Below are positions 8,816 to 20,112 of a DNA stretch of 64,000 nt, piece by piece. Numbering within the stretch: position 1 is the stretch's first letter; every line of letters starts with the position of its first letter. The position numbers and the translations under genes were made by a program. Below the pieces are notes generated by a model. It was not told the origin of the DNA, made no database searches, and saw only the letters and a list, made by a program, of their open reading frames with translations. Source of the DNA: Ensifer sp. LC163 (GTDB taxonomy: Bacteria > Pseudomonadota > Alphaproteobacteria > Rhizobiales > Rhizobiaceae); NCBI RefSeq assembly GCF_001695855.1, contig NZ_MBSS01000034.1:308567-372566 (forward strand), given 5' to 3'.

Positions 8816-11560
8816 ATGAATTTCGTCACAGACCAATCGAGCCGCTCCGGCGAGGTGTTTTCTGCAGCCGATCTGGCGACCGAGGAGAGCCGTTCCTCGG
8901 CGACGCCGATGATGGAGCAGTTCATCGAGATCAAGGCGAACAACCCGGATTCGCTGCTTTTCTACCGCATGGGCGACTTCTACGAGCTGTTCTTCCAGGA
9001 CGCCGTCGAAGCCTCGCGGGCGCTCGGCATCACGCTGACGAAGCGCGGCCAGCACATGGGGCAGGAAATCCCGATGTGCGGCGTGCCGGTCCATGCGGCC
9101 GACGATTATCTGCAGAAACTGATCGGTCTCGGCTTTCGCGTCGCGGTCTGCGAGCAGGTCGAGGATCCGGCCGAAGCCAAGAAGCGCGGCAGCAAATCGG
9201 TCGTGCGCCGCGACGTCGTCCGGCTGGTGACGCCAGGGACGATCACCGAGGAGAAGCTGCTTTCACCATCGGAGACCAACTATCTGATGGCGCTCGCCCG
9301 CATCAAGAGCGGCTCCGAACCGGCCTATGCGCTCGCCTGGATCGATATCTCGACCGGCATCTTCAGGCTTGCCGAAACGGGCGAGAGCCGGTTGCTTGCC
9401 GATATCCTGCGCATCGAGCCGCGCGAACTGATCCTCGCCGACACCGTTTTCCATGATCCGGAACTTCGCGCCGTGTTCGACGTACTCGGCCGCGTGGCGG
9501 TGCCGCAGCCGGCCGTGTTGTTCGACAGCGCCACCGCCGAAGGCCGCATCGCCCGCTATTTCGGCGTCAAGACGCTCGATGGCTTCGGCAGCTTTTCGCG
9601 CGCCGAACTGGCGGCGGCATCCGCTGCCATCTCCTATGTCGAAAAGACCCAGCTTGCCGAACGCCCGGCGCTCGGCACGCCCGAGCGCGAGAGCGCGGCC
9701 TCGACATTGTTCATCGACCCGGCGACTCGCGCCAATCTCGAACTCGTCAAGACGCTGTCGGGTGTCCGCGAAGGCACGTTGTTGAAAGCGCTCGACCGAA
9801 CCGTGACGAGCGGCGGTGCGCGGCTCTTGGCCGAGCGGCTGATGTCGCCGTTGACCGATCCCGATCGCATCAACCAGCGGCTGGATTCGATCGAACTTCT
9901 GGCCGGCCAGCCGTCCTTTGCCGGCGACCTGCGCGATTCGCTGCGGCGCGCACCCGATATGCCGCGCGCGCTGTCGCGACTGGCGCTCGGCCGCGGCGGC
10001 CCGCGCGATCTCGGCGCCATCCAGGCGGGCCTGAGGGCAGCGGCAACGATCTCGCGGCTGATGGCCTCGGGCAATCTTTCGCAGGAGCTTGTCGAGGCAC
10101 GCGCGGCGATCGACGCCTTGCCTTCGGCCGTCCTCGACCACCTCGATACGATGCTCGCCGACGAGCTGCCGCTGCTCAGGCGCGATGGTGGCTTCCTGCG
10201 TGAGGGGGCAAATGCCGACCTCGACGAGGTGCGGGGGCTGCGCGACCAGTCCCGCCGGGTGATCGCCGGGCTGCAGCTGCAATATTCCGAAGAGACCGGC
10301 ATCAAGTCGCTGAAGATCAAGCACAACAATGTGCTCGGCTATTTCATCGAGGTGACGGCGGGCAATGCCGGCTCTATGACCGACACGGACGCCGGCCGCG
10401 CGCGCTTCATCCACCGCCAGACGATGGCGAATGCGATGCGCTTCACCACGACAGCGCTTGCCGAGCTTGAGAGCAAGATCGCCAATGCCGCCGATCGGGC
10501 GCTGTCGATCGAACTCGCCGCCTTTGAGGCGATGACGGCGGACGTCGTGGCGGCGGCCGAGGTCATCAAGGCGGCGGCGCTGGCGCTGGCGACCGTCGAC
10601 GTTTCGGCTGGCCTCGCGACGCTTGCCGAAGAGCAGAACTATGCCCGCCCCGTCGTCGACCACACGCGCATGTTCGCCATCGAAGGCGGCCGCCATCCCG
10701 TCGTGGAACAAGCCTTGAAGCGTCAGGCGGCCAACGCCTTCGTCGCCAATGGCTGTGATCTCTCGCCGCCGGCGGGCGAAGAGGGTGGGGCGATCTGGCT
10801 TCTGACCGGTCCGAACATGGGCGGTAAGTCGACCTTCCTCAGGCAGAACGCGCTGATCGCGATCATGGCGCAGATGGGCACTTTCGTTCCCGCCGCAAGC
10901 GCCCATATCGGCATTGTCGATCGCCTCTTTTCCCGCGTCGGCGCCTCCGACGATCTCGCCCGCGGTCGCTCGACCTTTATGGTCGAGATGGTCGAAACGG
11001 CGGCGATCCTCAATCAGGCGACCGATCGCTCGCTGGTGATCCTCGACGAGATCGGTCGCGGCACCGCCACCTTCGACGGTCTCTCCATCGCCTGGGCAGC
11101 CGTTGAGCACCTGCACGAGGCGAACCGCTGCCGCGGACTGTTCGCGACCCATTTCCACGAGCTGACCGTACTTTCGGAGAAACTCGGCCGGCTCTCGAAT
11201 GCGACCATGCGCGTCAAGGAGTGGCACGGCGACGTGATCTTCCTGCACGAGGTCGGGCCGGGGGCTGCCGACCGGTCCTATGGCATTCAGGTCGCCCGTC
11301 TCGCCGGCCTGCCGGCTTCGGTGGTCGCCCGTGCCAAGGACGTGCTGGCCAAGCTCGAGGATGCCGATCGCAAGAATCCGGCAAGCCAGCTGATCGACGA
11401 TTTGCCGTTGTTCCAGGTGGCGATCCGGCGCGAAGAGGCCAAACCCGCTGGGAACTCCAGGGTTGACGAGGCGCTGAAGGCGCTCAACCCGGATGATATG
11501 ACGCCGCGCGAGGCGCTGGATGCACTTTACGCTTTGAAGAAGGAACTGAGTGCCCGTTGA
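8816..11560 (+). CDS. mutS: DNA mismatch repair protein MutS
   Basis: 914 aa. Recognises mismatches and small loops and starts methyl-independent repair with MutL. The mismatch-binding domain I begins near residue 35 with the Phe-x-Glu motif in RMGDFYELF. Connector, lever and clamp domains follow, then the ABC-type ATPase with Walker [10 protein letters not shown] at 665-673, a Walker B region at [10 protein letters not shown], and [10 protein letters not shown]. The C-terminal end ([19 protein letters not shown]) is the usual tetramerisation motif. About 30 residues precede the first conserved block, as in rhizobial MutS. Confidence 0.97.
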   Translation: MNFVTDQSSRSGEVFSAADLATEESRSSATPMMEQFIEIKANNPDSLLFYRMGDFYELFFQDAVEASRALGITLTKRGQHMGQEIPMCGVPVHAADDYLQKLIGLGFRVAVCEQVEDPAEAKKRGSKSVVRRDVVRLVTPGTITEEKLLSPSETNYLMALARIKSGSEPAYALAWIDISTGIFRLAETGESRLLADILRIEPRELILADTVFHDPELRAVFDVLGRVAVPQPAVLFDSATAEGRIARYFGVKTLDGFGSFSRAELAAASAAISYVEKTQLAERPALGTPERESAASTLFIDPATRANLELVKTLSGVREGTLLKALDRTVTSGGARLLAERLMSPLTDPDRINQRLDSIELLAGQPSFAGDLRDSLRRAPDMPRALSRLALGRGGPRDLGAIQAGLRAAATISRLMASGNLSQELVEARAAIDALPSAVLDHLDTMLADELPLLRRDGGFLREGANADLDEVRGLRDQSRRVIAGLQLQYSEETGIKSLKIKHNNVLGYFIEVTAGNAGSMTDTDAGRARFIHRQTMANAMRFTTTALAELESKIANAADRALSIELAAFEAMTADVVAAAEVIKAAALALATVDVSAGLATLAEEQNYARPVVDHTRMFAIEGGRHPVVEQALKRQAANAFVANGCDLSPPAGEEGGAIWLLTGPNMGGKSTFLRQNALIAIMAQMGTFVPAASAHIGIVDRLFSRVGASDDLARGRSTFMVEMVETAAILNQATDRSLVILDEIGRGTATFDGLSIAWAAVEHLHEANRCRGLFATHFHELTVLSEKLGRLSNATMRVKEWHGDVIFLHEVGPGAADRSYGIQVARLAGLPASVVARAKDVLAKLEDADRKNPASQLIDDLPLFQVAIRREEAKPAGNSRVDEALKALNPDDMTPREALDALYALKKELSAR

Positions 11561-11714
11561 CGGGCGTTCCGTTTTTCCTGTGCATGTGCCGGCGAAAAAG
11601 GCTATACAGCGCCGCGCGCCTTCAAAGGGCGTGGCGATGAGCCGGTAGTAATTTGAAATGCTGCACGGTCCCGGTTCGGCCTTGATCGGATGGGAGCATG
11701 CAGGAGCGCTCTTC

Positions 11715-14606
11715 ATGCAGCGGACCACGCAACCAGTCGGACAGGACGCCCCTCGGCACTTCATGGGCAGACAAGAAACTTCCTTTCCCGAAATTCTCGA
11801 TGTCGCAGCGCTCCGGGCGAAATGCGATTTCATTGCTGCGGCGCATGCCGAGCAACGCGATCCGATGCGCCAGGCCCTGCTTGCCGCCTTCAAGCAGGCA
11901 AATCTTGCCGGCCGGGCCAAGGCGCGCGAGCTGCTTTCGGGCGACGGCGGCGGGATTCTCTGCGCCGAACGCATTTCCTGGCTGCAGGATCAGCTGATCA
12001 CCGTGCTGCATGATTTCGTGCTGAACGAAGTCTTCGACGCGGCCAATGCACCGCCGGCAAGCCGCATCGCCGTGACGGCCGTCGGCGGCTACGGACGTGG
12101 CACGTTGGCACCGGGCTCGGACATCGACCTGCTCTTTCTGCTTCCGGTGAAGAAGGCCGTCTGGGCAGAGCCGGCGATCGAATTCATGCTCTACATTCTG
12201 TGGGATCTGGGCTTCAAGGTCGGCCACGCCACGCGCACGATCGAGGAGTGCATCCGGCTCTCGCGCGCCGACATGACGATCCGTACCGCAATCCTTGAAA
12301 CCCGCTACATCTGCGGTTCCGAAACGCTGGCCGCCGAACTCGAGACCCGTTTCGACCACGAGATCGTGCGCAACACCGGACCGGATTTCATTGCCGCCAA
12401 GCTGGCCGAGCGCGACGAGCGCCATCGCAAGGCCGGCGACACGCGCTATCTCGTCGAGCCCAACGTCAAGGAAGGCAAGGGCGGGCTTCGCGACCTGCAC
12501 ACGCTGTTCTGGATCGCCAAGTATTTCTATCGGGTCAAGGATTCGGCCGACCTTGTGAAGCTCGGCGTTCTCTCAAGGCAGGAGTACAAGCTGTTCCAGA
12601 AGGCCGAGGATTTCCTCTGGACCGTCCGCTGCCACATGCATTTCCTGACCGGCAAGGCCGAGGAACGCCTGTCCTTCGATATCCAGCGCGAGATCGCCGA
12701 AGCGCTCGGCTATCACGACCACCCCGGCCTTTCGGCGGTCGAGCGCTTCATGAAGCACTACTTCCTGGTGGCCAAGGACGTCGGCGATCTCACCCGCATC
12801 TTCTGTGCCGCGCTCGAAGATCAGCAGGCCAAGGACGCGCCGGGCCTTTCCGGCATCATCGGCCGTTTCACCCATCGCAGCCGCAAGATCGCCGGCACGC
12901 TCGATTTCGTCGATGACGGCGGGCGCATCGCGCTGGCGAGCCCCGATGTGTTCAAGCGCGATCCGGTCAACCTTCTGCGCTTCTTCCATATCGCCGACAT
13001 CAACAATCTCGAGTTCCACCCGGCAGCCCTGCGCCAGGTGACGCGCTCGCTCGGCTTGATCAAGCCGCAGTTGCGCGAGAACGAGGAGGCGAACAGGCTG
13101 TTCCTGTCGATCCTGACCTCGCGCCGCAAGCCGGAACTCATCCTTCGCCGCATGAACGAAGCGGGCGTGCTCGGCCGCTTCATTCCGGATTTCGGCAAGA
13201 TCGTCTCAATGATGCAGTTCAACATGTACCACCACTACACGGTGGACGAGCATCTGCTGCGGGCGGTCGATGTTCTCTCGCGCGTCGAACGCGGCATCGA
13301 GGAGGACGCCCATCCGCTGGTCGCCAAGCTGATGCCCGGCATCGAGGACCGCGAGGTGCTCTATGTCGCCGTGCTTCTGCACGACATCGCCAAGGGGCGG
13401 CCGGAGGACCATTCGGCCGCCGGTGCCAAGGTGGCGCGCCGGCTCTGCCCGCGTTTCGGCCTGACGCCGAAGCAGACCGAGCTTGTCGCCTGGTTGATCG
13501 ACGAGCACCTGACAATGTCGATGGTCGCCCAGACCCGCGACCTCAACGATCGCAAGACCATCGTCGATTTCGCCGAGCGGGTGCAATCGCTCGACCGGTT
13601 GAAGATGCTGCTGATCCTCACCGTATGCGACATCCGCGCCGTCGGCCCGGGTGTGTGGAACGGCTGGAAGGGGCAACTGCTCCGCACGCTCTATTATGAA
13701 ACGGAGCTCCTGCTTTCGGGCGGCTTCTCCGAACTGTCGCGCAAGGAGCGTGCGGCGCATGCGGCGACGATGCTGTGTGACGCGCTGACCGACTGGCCGG
13801 CAAGCGAGCGCGAGGCCTATGTGCGGCTGCACTATCAGCCCTATCTCTTGACCGTGGCGCTTGAGGATCAGGTCCGTCATGCCCGCTTCATCCGCGAGGC
13901 CGATGTCGCCGGCAAGGCGCTGTCGACCATGGTGCGCACGCACCAGTTCCATGCGATCACCGAAATCACCGTCTTGTCGCCCGACCATCCGCGGCTGTTG
14001 ACCGTCATCGCCGGCGCCTGTGCGGCGGCCGGCGCCAACATCGTCGACGCACAGATCTTCACCACCTCGGACGGCCGGGCGCTCGATACGATCCTGGTCA
14101 ATCGCGAGTTTTCCGTCGACGGCGACGAGACGCGCCGGGCGGCCAGCATCGGCAAGCTGATCGAGGATGTGCTGTCCGGCCGCAAGCGTCTGCCCGAGGT
14201 GATTGCCAGCCGTACCAAGGTCAAGAAGCGCAACAAGGCCTTCACCGTCACGCCGGAAGTGACGATCAGCAACACGCTGTCGAACAAGTTCACGGTCATC
14301 GAGGTCGAGGGCCTCGACCGCCCCGGCCTGTTGTCGGAGATCACCGCCGTCCTGTCGGATCTTTCGCTCGACATTGCCTCGGCGCACATCACCACCTTCG
14401 GCGAGAAGGTCATCGACACCTTCTACATCACCGATCTCGTCGGCCAGAAGGTCACCAGCGAGAACCGCCAGATGAACATCGCCGCCCGCCTCAAGGCCGT
14501 CATGGCCGACGAGGCCGACGAGGTTCGAGATCGGATGCCATCGGGCATCATCGCGCCTGCCGCGGGCACGCCCTCCGCTCAAAGAACGACAAAAGCCGAA
14601 ACATGA
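11715..14606 (+). CDS. glnD: Bifunctional [PII] uridylyltransferase/uridylyl-removing enzyme GlnD
   Basis: About 963 aa. The nitrogen sensor: adds UMP to PII proteins (GlnB/GlnK) under nitrogen limitation and removes it when glutamine is high. The nucleotidyltransferase domain has [15 protein letters not shown] (GSDxD at about residue 134), a central GlnE-like region follows, the HD hydrolase domain has [14 protein letters not shown] near 556, and two C-terminal ACT domains (about 770-840 and 880-945) bind glutamine. Start chosen at 11715 because AGGAG lies eight bases upstream. The ATG at 11763 gives about 947 aa, closer to the published Sinorhizobium length, and is a real alternative. ATGA overlap with murJ. 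Confidence 0.95.
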   Translation: MQRTTQPVGQDAPRHFMGRQETSFPEILDVAALRAKCDFIAAAHAEQRDPMRQALLAAFKQANLAGRAKARELLSGDGGGILCAERISWLQDQLITVLHDFVLNEVFDAANAPPASRIAVTAVGGYGRGTLAPGSDIDLLFLLPVKKAVWAEPAIEFMLYILWDLGFKVGHATRTIEECIRLSRADMTIRTAILETRYICGSETLAAELETRFDHEIVRNTGPDFIAAKLAERDERHRKAGDTRYLVEPNVKEGKGGLRDLHTLFWIAKYFYRVKDSADLVKLGVLSRQEYKLFQKAEDFLWTVRCHMHFLTGKAEERLSFDIQREIAEALGYHDHPGLSAVERFMKHYFLVAKDVGDLTRIFCAALEDQQAKDAPGLSGIIGRFTHRSRKIAGTLDFVDDGGRIALASPDVFKRDPVNLLRFFHIADINNLEFHPAALRQVTRSLGLIKPQLRENEEANRLFLSILTSRRKPELILRRMNEAGVLGRFIPDFGKIVSMMQFNMYHHYTVDEHLLRAVDVLSRVERGIEEDAHPLVAKLMPGIEDREVLYVAVLLHDIAKGRPEDHSAAGAKVARRLCPRFGLTPKQTELVAWLIDEHLTMSMVAQTRDLNDRKTIVDFAERVQSLDRLKMLLILTVCDIRAVGPGVWNGWKGQLLRTLYYETELLLSGGFSELSRKERAAHAATMLCDALTDWPASEREAYVRLHYQPYLLTVALEDQVRHARFIREADVAGKALSTMVRTHQFHAITEITVLSPDHPRLLTVIAGACAAAGANIVDAQIFTTSDGRALDTILVNREFSVDGDETRRAASIGKLIEDVLSGRKRLPEVIASRTKVKKRNKAFTVTPEVTISNTLSNKFTVIEVEGLDRPGLLSEITAVLSDLSLDIASAHITTFGEKVIDTFYITDLVGQKVTSENRQMNIAARLKAVMADEADEVRDRMPSGIIAPAAGTPSAQRTTKAET

Positions 14607-16207
14607 GTCTGGTCAAGAAATTTGCAACCGTCGGCGGCGCCACGCTCGGCAGCCGTCTGTTCGGCTTCATCCGCGAAACCTTCATGGCCGCAGCAGTTGG
14701 CACCGGCCCGGTCGCCGATGCCTTCAACACCGCATTCCGCCTGCCCAACACCTTTCGCCGGCTCTTTGCCGAGGGCGCCTTCAATTCCGCCTTCGTGCCG
14801 CTCTTTGCCAAGGAGATCGAGGCGAGCGGCATGGAAGGGGCGCGGCGCTTCTCCGAGGAAGTCTTCGGCGTTCTCTTCACCGTGCTTTTGTTCCTGACGG
14901 TGGCGATGGAACTGACGATGCCCTTCATCGTCAGCAACCTGATCGCGCCCGGCTTTGCCAACGATCCGGCAAAGCTCGGCAATACCATCGTCTTCGCGAC
15001 GATCATGTTCCCCTATCTCGCCTGCATGTCGCTCGCCGCGATGATGGCCGGCATGCTGAATTCGCTGCACCGCTACTTCGCCGCGGCGATCGCGCCGGTG
15101 TTCCTCAACATCATCCTGATCGGCATCCTCGGCTATGCCTGGTATATCGGCCAGGATCCGATCGCCGTCGGCTACGGCCTCTCCTGGGGCGTGATGGCCG
15201 CCGGCCTCGTGCAACTGGCGATCGTCTGGCTCGCAGTGCGCGATGCCGGTATCAAGATCGGCTTCCGCCGCCCGCGGCTGACGGCCAATGTCAGGCGGCT
15301 GCTGGTGCTGGCGCTGCCGGCAGCGATCACCGGCGGCATCACCCAGATCAACCTCCTGATCAACACCAACATCGCCTCGGCGCAGGAAGGCGCGGTATCG
15401 TCGCTCGTCTATGCCGATCGTATCTACCAGCTTCCCCTCGGCGTCGTCGGCATTGCGGTGGCGACGGTGCTGCTGCCGGAACTGGCGCGTGCACTGCGCT
15501 CCGGCAACGTCAACGAGGCGTCGAACCTGCAGAACCGTTCGGTTGAGTTCACCCTGTTCCTGACATTGCCGGCGGCGGCAGCATTGCTCGTGATGTCGGA
15601 GCCGATCGTCCGGCTCCTGTTCGAGCGTGGCGAGTTCCAGGCGTCGTCGACGGTGGTCGTCGGCCATATCCTGGCAATCTACGGGCTCGGTCTTCCGGCC
15701 TTCGTGCTGATCAAGGCGTTCATCCCCGGCTTCTTTGCCCGCGAGGATACCCGCACGCCGATGATCTTTGCCGGTATTTCGGTTGCCGTGAACGTGTCAC
15801 TGGCCCTGACGCTGTTTCCGCGGCTGGGCGCAAGCGGCATCGCAACCGCGGAAATCGTTGCCGGCTGGGTGAATGCCGTCCTCCTGTTCGGCATGCTCGT
15901 CTGGCGCGGCCATTGGGGCCGTGACATCCCGCTGCTGACCCGTATTCCCCGACTCGTCATCGCCGCGGCCGGCATGGCCGCCGCACTGCATTTCGCCCTT
16001 CAATGGCTGACTTACGAAGTGTCGTCGGCAGCACCGCTGATCGTGCGCGCAACCACGCTTTGCGGTCTGGTGGTCGTTGCCATGGTAATCTATTTCGCGA
16101 TCGCCTTCGGTATCGGCGGCGCCAACCTCGGCATGATCCGCCGCAATCTGAAGCGCAAGGCAAAGGCCAAAGCTGAACCGTCGACGATGCCGGACGCGGA
16201 CGCCTGA
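14603..16207 (+). CDS. murJ: Lipid II flippase MurJ (MviN)
   Basis: 534 aa integral membrane protein of the MOP superfamily with about 14 predicted helices. It moves lipid-linked peptidoglycan precursor across the inner membrane. The N-terminus [21 protein letters not shown] and the following [34 protein letters not shown] stretch are hallmarks of the family. The C-terminus ends in a Lys-rich tail. Translationally coupled to glnD by a 4-base overlap, a widely conserved alphaproteobacterial pair. Confidence 0.95.
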   Translation: MSLVKKFATVGGATLGSRLFGFIRETFMAAAVGTGPVADAFNTAFRLPNTFRRLFAEGAFNSAFVPLFAKEIEASGMEGARRFSEEVFGVLFTVLLFLTVAMELTMPFIVSNLIAPGFANDPAKLGNTIVFATIMFPYLACMSLAAMMAGMLNSLHRYFAAAIAPVFLNIILIGILGYAWYIGQDPIAVGYGLSWGVMAAGLVQLAIVWLAVRDAGIKIGFRRPRLTANVRRLLVLALPAAITGGITQINLLINTNIASAQEGAVSSLVYADRIYQLPLGVVGIAVATVLLPELARALRSGNVNEASNLQNRSVEFTLFLTLPAAAALLVMSEPIVRLLFERGEFQASSTVVVGHILAIYGLGLPAFVLIKAFIPGFFAREDTRTPMIFAGISVAVNVSLALTLFPRLGASGIATAEIVAGWVNAVLLFGMLVWRGHWGRDIPLLTRIPRLVIAAAGMAAALHFALQWLTYEVSSAAPLIVRATTLCGLVVVAMVIYFAIAFGIGGANLGMIRRNLKRKAKAKAEPSTMPDADA

Positions 16208-16218
16208 TCGAAGCCGCT

Positions 16219-16238
16219 ACGCCGATTTCAATCGGCGT
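16219..16238 (+). terminator. Possible terminator after murJ
   Basis: A perfect 9-bp stem (ACGCCGATT / AATCGGCGT) with a 2-nt centre lies 12 bases past the murJ stop. No U-tract follows. Confidence 0.35.
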
Positions 16239-16321
16239 TGCGAACTCGCCGTCGCGCTACTTGATTGCGCCCCGCCCGCCGTGCATAAGCCATGCCGTTA
16301 GCAACATGGGCGATCAGCCCG

Positions 16322-16423
16322 ACAGCGCCGCGCGTCCTGTCGGACGCGCCAAGGTCGCTGTCACTTTGAATGGCTGCATGTTTTTATCCTTAAGTTGGTC
16401 CCGATTTAAGGAAACATGCAGTA
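16322..16423 (-). repeat. RIME1-like two-palindrome repeat, diverged copy upstream of trpS
   Basis: Order B then A on the plus strand. The B palindrome (16322-16361) has the inner stem CGCGTCC / GGACGCG where other copies have CGCGTCT / AGACGCG. The A palindrome (16375-16423) has outer arms TGCATGTTT / AAACATGCA where others have TGCATAATT / AATTATGCA. Both arms of each stem have changed together. Length, two large palindromes and intergenic location fit the published RIME1 class. The A arm ends about 28 bases before trpS, so it probably lies in its leader. Confidence 0.75.
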
Positions 16424-16451
16424 GGCCCTCCACCAGCCTATTGAGGACGAC

Positions 16452-17516
16452 ATGAACGAATTCAAGCCGCTCGTATTTTCCGGCGTTCAGCCGACGGGCA
16501 ACCTCCATCTTGGCAATTATCTCGGCGCGATCCGCAAGTTCGTGGCTCTGCAGGAAAACAACGATTGCATCTATTGCGTCGTCGACCTGCATTCGCTCAC
16601 CGCGCAGCTCGTGCACGAGGACCTGAAGGGGCAGATCCGCTCGATCGCCGCCGCCTTCATCGCGTCCGGCATCGATCCGGAAAAGCATATCGTCTTCAAC
16701 CAGTCGGCCGTGCCGCAGCATGCGGAACTCGCCTGGATCTTCAACTGCGTCGCCCGCATCGGCTGGATGAACCGGATGACCCAGTTCAAGGATAAGGCCG
16801 GCAAGGACCGCGAGAACGCCTCGCTGGGCCTGCTTGCCTATCCGAGTCTGATGGCCGCCGACATCCTCGTCTATCGCGCCACCCATGTTCCGGTCGGCGA
16901 CGATCAGAAGCAGCATCTCGAATTGACGCGTGACATCGCCCAGAAGTTCAACATCGACTTCATGGAGCACATCCGTCGTGGTGGATACGGCGTCGATATG
17001 GTCGTCGGCGAAGAGCCGATCCATGCCTATTTCCCGCCGGTGGAGCCGCTGATCGGTGGCGCAACGCCGCGCGTCATGTCGCTGCGTGATGGCACCAAGA
17101 AGATGTCGAAGTCCGATCCGTCGGATCTTTCGCGCATCAACCTGATGGATGACGCCGAGACGATCTCGAAGAAGATCCGCAAGGCCAAGACCGACCCGGA
17201 TGCGCTTCCGAGCGAACTCGACGGCCTCAAGGGACGCCCCGAGGCGGAAAACCTCGTCGGCATCTATGCAGCACTTTCCGACAAGACCAAGGAAGCGGTG
17301 CTGGGCGAATTCGGTGGCCAGCAGTTCTCGGTGTTCAAGCCGGCGCTGGTGGACCTGGCGGTCGAAGTTCTGTCGCCGATCACCGGCGAAATGCGCCGCC
17401 TGATGGGCGACACGGCTCACATCGACGCGATCCTTCGCAACGGCGGCGAGCGTGCCCGGGCGCGTGCGGAAAAGACGATGGGCGAGGTTCGCGAAATCAT
17501 CGGGTTTCTGCAGTAA
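16452..17516 (+). CDS. trpS: Tryptophanyl-tRNA synthetase
   Basis: 354 aa class I aminoacyl-tRNA synthetase that charges tRNA-Trp. The HIGH-equivalent [16 protein letters not shown] is at residues 10-25 and the second signature, KKMSKSD, near 215. The insertion [19 protein letters not shown] near 175 is common in alphaproteobacterial TrpS. Preceded by the repeat at 16322-16423. Confidence 0.97.
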   Translation: MNEFKPLVFSGVQPTGNLHLGNYLGAIRKFVALQENNDCIYCVVDLHSLTAQLVHEDLKGQIRSIAAAFIASGIDPEKHIVFNQSAVPQHAELAWIFNCVARIGWMNRMTQFKDKAGKDRENASLGLLAYPSLMAADILVYRATHVPVGDDQKQHLELTRDIAQKFNIDFMEHIRRGGYGVDMVVGEEPIHAYFPPVEPLIGGATPRVMSLRDGTKKMSKSDPSDLSRINLMDDAETISKKIRKAKTDPDALPSELDGLKGRPEAENLVGIYAALSDKTKEAVLGEFGGQQFSVFKPALVDLAVEVLSPITGEMRRLMGDTAHIDAILRNGGERARARAEKTMGEVREIIGFLQ

Positions 17517-17568
17517 AAGGCGAAAATGAGACCTTGCGGCGGCTTATCTGGAATGTAATGTTCGCCGT

Positions 17569-18060
17569 ATGGTCTCGACCCGACTCTCACGACTTGAAGG
17601 TCACCGCCGCAAATTCATGGCGGTGATCGACGATACCCCGGAATGCGGCCGCGCTGTGCACTATGCTGGCATGCGCGCCAAGAATTCCAATGGCGGTCTC
17701 GTCCTGCTCTATGTCATCGCCGACGGCGACTTCCAGCAATGGCTGGGGGTCGAGGAAATCATGCGTGCCGAAGCGCGCGAAGAGGCGGAAGCGACGCTTG
17801 CCAAGGTGGCGCAATCCGTCCGCGAACGCATCGGGATTGAACCCGAAATCGTCATCCGCGAAGGGGCTGCAACCGAGCAGATCCATTTGGCGATCGAAGA
17901 GGATCGCGACATCGCCATCCTGGTTCTGGCCGCAGGGTCGGCAAAGGAAGGTCCCGGTCCGCTGGTCTCATCGATCGCCGGCAAGGCGGCCGCTTTCCCG
18001 ATCCCCGTTACGGTCATCCCGGACCTCCTGACCGACGAGGAAATCGACGCGCTCAGCTGA
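17569..18060 (+). CDS. Universal stress protein, UspA family
   Basis: 163 aa, a single Usp domain. Starts with FMAVIDDTPECGRAVHYAGMRAK (strand 1 and helix 1). The C-terminal region reads IAILVLAAGSAKEGPGPLVSSIAGKAAAFPIPVTVIP, related to the ATP-binding G-x2-G-x9-G-S/T motif but not a perfect copy, so nucleotide binding is uncertain. The conserved place between trpS and nfuA in rhizobia suggests a housekeeping rather than purely stress-related role; no specific function can be assigned. Confidence 0.82.
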   Translation: MVSTRLSRLEGHRRKFMAVIDDTPECGRAVHYAGMRAKNSNGGLVLLYVIADGDFQQWLGVEEIMRAEAREEAEATLAKVAQSVRERIGIEPEIVIREGAATEQIHLAIEEDRDIAILVLAAGSAKEGPGPLVSSIAGKAAAFPIPVTVIPDLLTDEEIDALS

Positions 18061-18166
18061 GCTGCGTCTCTTTGCGCCCTTGCGAGGGCGGAACGAAGCC
18101 CTTATATTCTTTTGAATTATTCTAAAGAGCCGGTTGAGAACCGATCCCGGCAAGACGGAGAGAGAC

Positions 18167-18733
18167 ATGTTCATCCAGACCGAAGCCACGCCGAACCCGG
18201 CCACGCTCAAGTTCCTGCCGGGCAAGGTGGTTCTGGAAAACGGCACTGCCGAGTTCCGTGACGAAGAAGAAGCGCGCGCCGGTTCGCCGCTTGCTGCCCG
18301 CCTGTTCTCGATCCCCGGTGTCAGCGGCGTCTACTTCGGCTACGACTTCATCACCGTCAGCAAGGAAGGGCAGGAGTGGCAGCACCTGAAGCCCGCGATC
18401 CTCGGCTCGATCATGGAGCACTTCATGTCCGGCGCGCCGATCATGGCCGGAGCCGGCCGTGCCGAGCAGCTGGATCAGCAAGACGAATTCTTCGAGCCGG
18501 GCGACGAGACTATTGTCGCTACCATCAAGGAACTGCTCGAAACCCGGGTTCGACCGGCCGTGGCGCAGGACGGCGGCGATATCACCTTCCGCGGCTTCAA
18601 GGACGGCACCGTGTTCCTGAACATGAAGGGTGCCTGCTCGGGCTGCCCGTCGTCGACGGCGACCCTGAAGCATGGCGTGCAGAACCTGCTGCGGCATTTC
18701 GTTCCCGAAGTAGAAGCCGTCGAAGCCGTCTGA
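18167..18733 (+). CDS. nfuA: NifU-like Fe-S cluster carrier (NfuA type)
   Basis: 188 aa. Carries and delivers Fe-S clusters to target enzymes. An N-terminal Nfu_N domain (about residues 1-87, starting MFIQTEATPNPATLKFLPG) is followed by a C-terminal NifU domain with the cluster-binding pair C157 and C160 in GACSGCPSS. Start set at 18167, which has GGAG seven bases upstream and matches the family start; the open frame begins at 18134. Likely needed for MiaB, encoded 2 kb downstream, which uses two 4Fe-4S clusters. Confidence 0.93.
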   Translation: MFIQTEATPNPATLKFLPGKVVLENGTAEFRDEEEARAGSPLAARLFSIPGVSGVYFGYDFITVSKEGQEWQHLKPAILGSIMEHFMSGAPIMAGAGRAEQLDQQDEFFEPGDETIVATIKELLETRVRPAVAQDGGDITFRGFKDGTVFLNMKGACSGCPSSTATLKHGVQNLLRHFVPEVEAVEAV

Positions 18734-18855
18734 TATCGCGATGGCGAGCGGCTGCGCCTTTCGGAGGTTGCAGCCGATCTCTTGGCTGAGTAAGCGTAAC
18801 CGCGAAGCCGATCCGGCCTCGCGGGATGATGCGTCTGGAAATCGCTGCAACTGAA

Positions 18856-19515
18856 ATGATCGTACTTGCCATCGACACATCAGGGTCCGGCTGTTCCGCT
18901 GCCATTTATGACAGCGGTTCGATGTCCATTCTCGGACAGTCCGGAGCCGATATCGGCCGCGGCCACGCCGAACGGCTGATGGAGTTCGTTGACGAGGCGC
19001 TCGAAGCCGCCGATCGCCCGCTTGGCGATATCGATCGCATCGCCGTGACCATTGGTCCGGGGTCGTTCACCGGCATCCGTGTCGGGGTCGCGACGGCGCG
19101 CGGCTTGGCGCTCGCGCTCGGCAAGCCCACGGTCGGTGTTTCCTCGCTTCACGTTATTGCTGAGGAAGCCCGCGCCGCGGCACCGGGCAAATCGGTGCTG
19201 GTCGCAATCGACGCCAAGCGCGACGAGGTCTACGTCCAGGCATTCGACGCAGCAGGCCATCCCGTCACCGAGCCGGAGGCGCTGTCGGTCACGGCCGCCC
19301 GCGACCGGTTTGCCGGCTTCGAGGGGTGCATCGCCGGTTCGGGCGCTGGGTTCGTCACCGCGGCAACGCCGGTCAAGACTTCCGATCTCGCCGATATCGC
19401 CGTTGTCGCGCGGCTTGGCGCCGTCGCAGATCCAGCCTCGGCCAAGCCGAAGCCGCTATACCTTCGAGGGCCCGATGCCAAGCCGCAAGCGGGCTTTGCC
19501 GTTGCCCGAGCATAG
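18856..19515 (+). CDS. tsaB: tRNA threonylcarbamoyladenosine biosynthesis protein TsaB
   Basis: 219 aa, ASKHA fold. Scaffold partner of TsaD in making t6A37 on ANN-decoding tRNAs. Family landmarks: MIVLAIDTSGSGCSAAIYD at the N-terminus, RGHAERLMEFVDEAL near 36, and VTIGPGSFTGIRVGVATARGLALALG near residue 65. The first ATG of the frame (18826) would add ten residues absent from the family, so 18856 is preferred. Followed six bases later by rimI, a common pairing. Confidence 0.93.
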   Translation: MIVLAIDTSGSGCSAAIYDSGSMSILGQSGADIGRGHAERLMEFVDEALEAADRPLGDIDRIAVTIGPGSFTGIRVGVATARGLALALGKPTVGVSSLHVIAEEARAAAPGKSVLVAIDAKRDEVYVQAFDAAGHPVTEPEALSVTAARDRFAGFEGCIAGSGAGFVTAATPVKTSDLADIAVVARLGAVADPASAKPKPLYLRGPDAKPQAGFAVARA

Positions 19516-19521
19516 ACACCG

Positions 19522-20019
19522 ATGAGCTTCACCGACTACTTCACGCGCCGCACCGAATTCGACATCTTCCCGCTTGAAGAGCCGGATCTCATCGCTGCCG
19601 CCGCTCTCCATCGCCAGCGTTTCGCGGCCCCCTGGAGCGATGGCGAAATCCACGCGCTTCTCGTCCAGGAAACGGTGTTCGGTTTTGTCGCTCGCCAGAC
19701 CAACGGATCGTTTCGGCCTGCCTTTGGCGGCTTCGTGCTGTCGCGTGCCGTGGCCGGCGAGGCCGAAATCCTGACGATCGGCGTCGATCCGCGTTATGCC
19801 CGTTCCGGCCTCGGCTGGCGGCTGATGCAGGCCGCGATGCGCGAAGCTTCGGTCAAGGGATCGGACACGCTTTTCCTCGAAGTGGACGAGACCAATCAGG
19901 CTGCAATCGGGCTTTACCGCAAGCTCGGCTTCCTCAAGGTCGGCGAACGCCGTGCCTATTACCAGGACAAGGCAGGACAGCGCACTGCCGCGCTTGTCAT
20001 GCGGCTCGATCTTCGCTAG
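19522..20019 (+). CDS. rimI: Ribosomal protein S18-alanine N-acetyltransferase RimI
   Basis: 165 aa GNAT acetyltransferase. The acetyl-CoA loop is ARSGLGWRLMQAAM near residue 93 (a variant of Q/RxxGxG/A), followed by LEVDETNQAAIGLYRKLGF, the signature of RimI for the beta5-alpha4 region. Known role is acetylation of the N-terminal alanine of S18. The close link to tsaB supports RimI over other GNAT families. Confidence 0.88.
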   Translation: MSFTDYFTRRTEFDIFPLEEPDLIAAAALHRQRFAAPWSDGEIHALLVQETVFGFVARQTNGSFRPAFGGFVLSRAVAGEAEILTIGVDPRYARSGLGWRLMQAAMREASVKGSDTLFLEVDETNQAAIGLYRKLGFLKVGERRAYYQDKAGQRTAALVMRLDLR

Positions 20020-20112
20020 TCCGAACCGGATTGGTTTGGCACGCCCCGGATGAGCCGGACCCTCGCGCAACCATGCGGAGTGGCGGGTGACCGGCGCAGG
20101 AAATCCTTTTCG

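Noticed and set aside
6958..9456. 832-aa open frame spanning tme antisense and the start of mutS
   Set aside because: It crosses two real genes and the divergent promoter, and its composition is Arg/Asp/His-rich nonsense.
9263..11974. 903-aa open frame antisense to mutS
   Set aside because: A shadow of GC-rich codon bias. MutS on the other strand has every family motif, and the antisense translation is Arg/Gly/Asp-rich with no recognisable domain.
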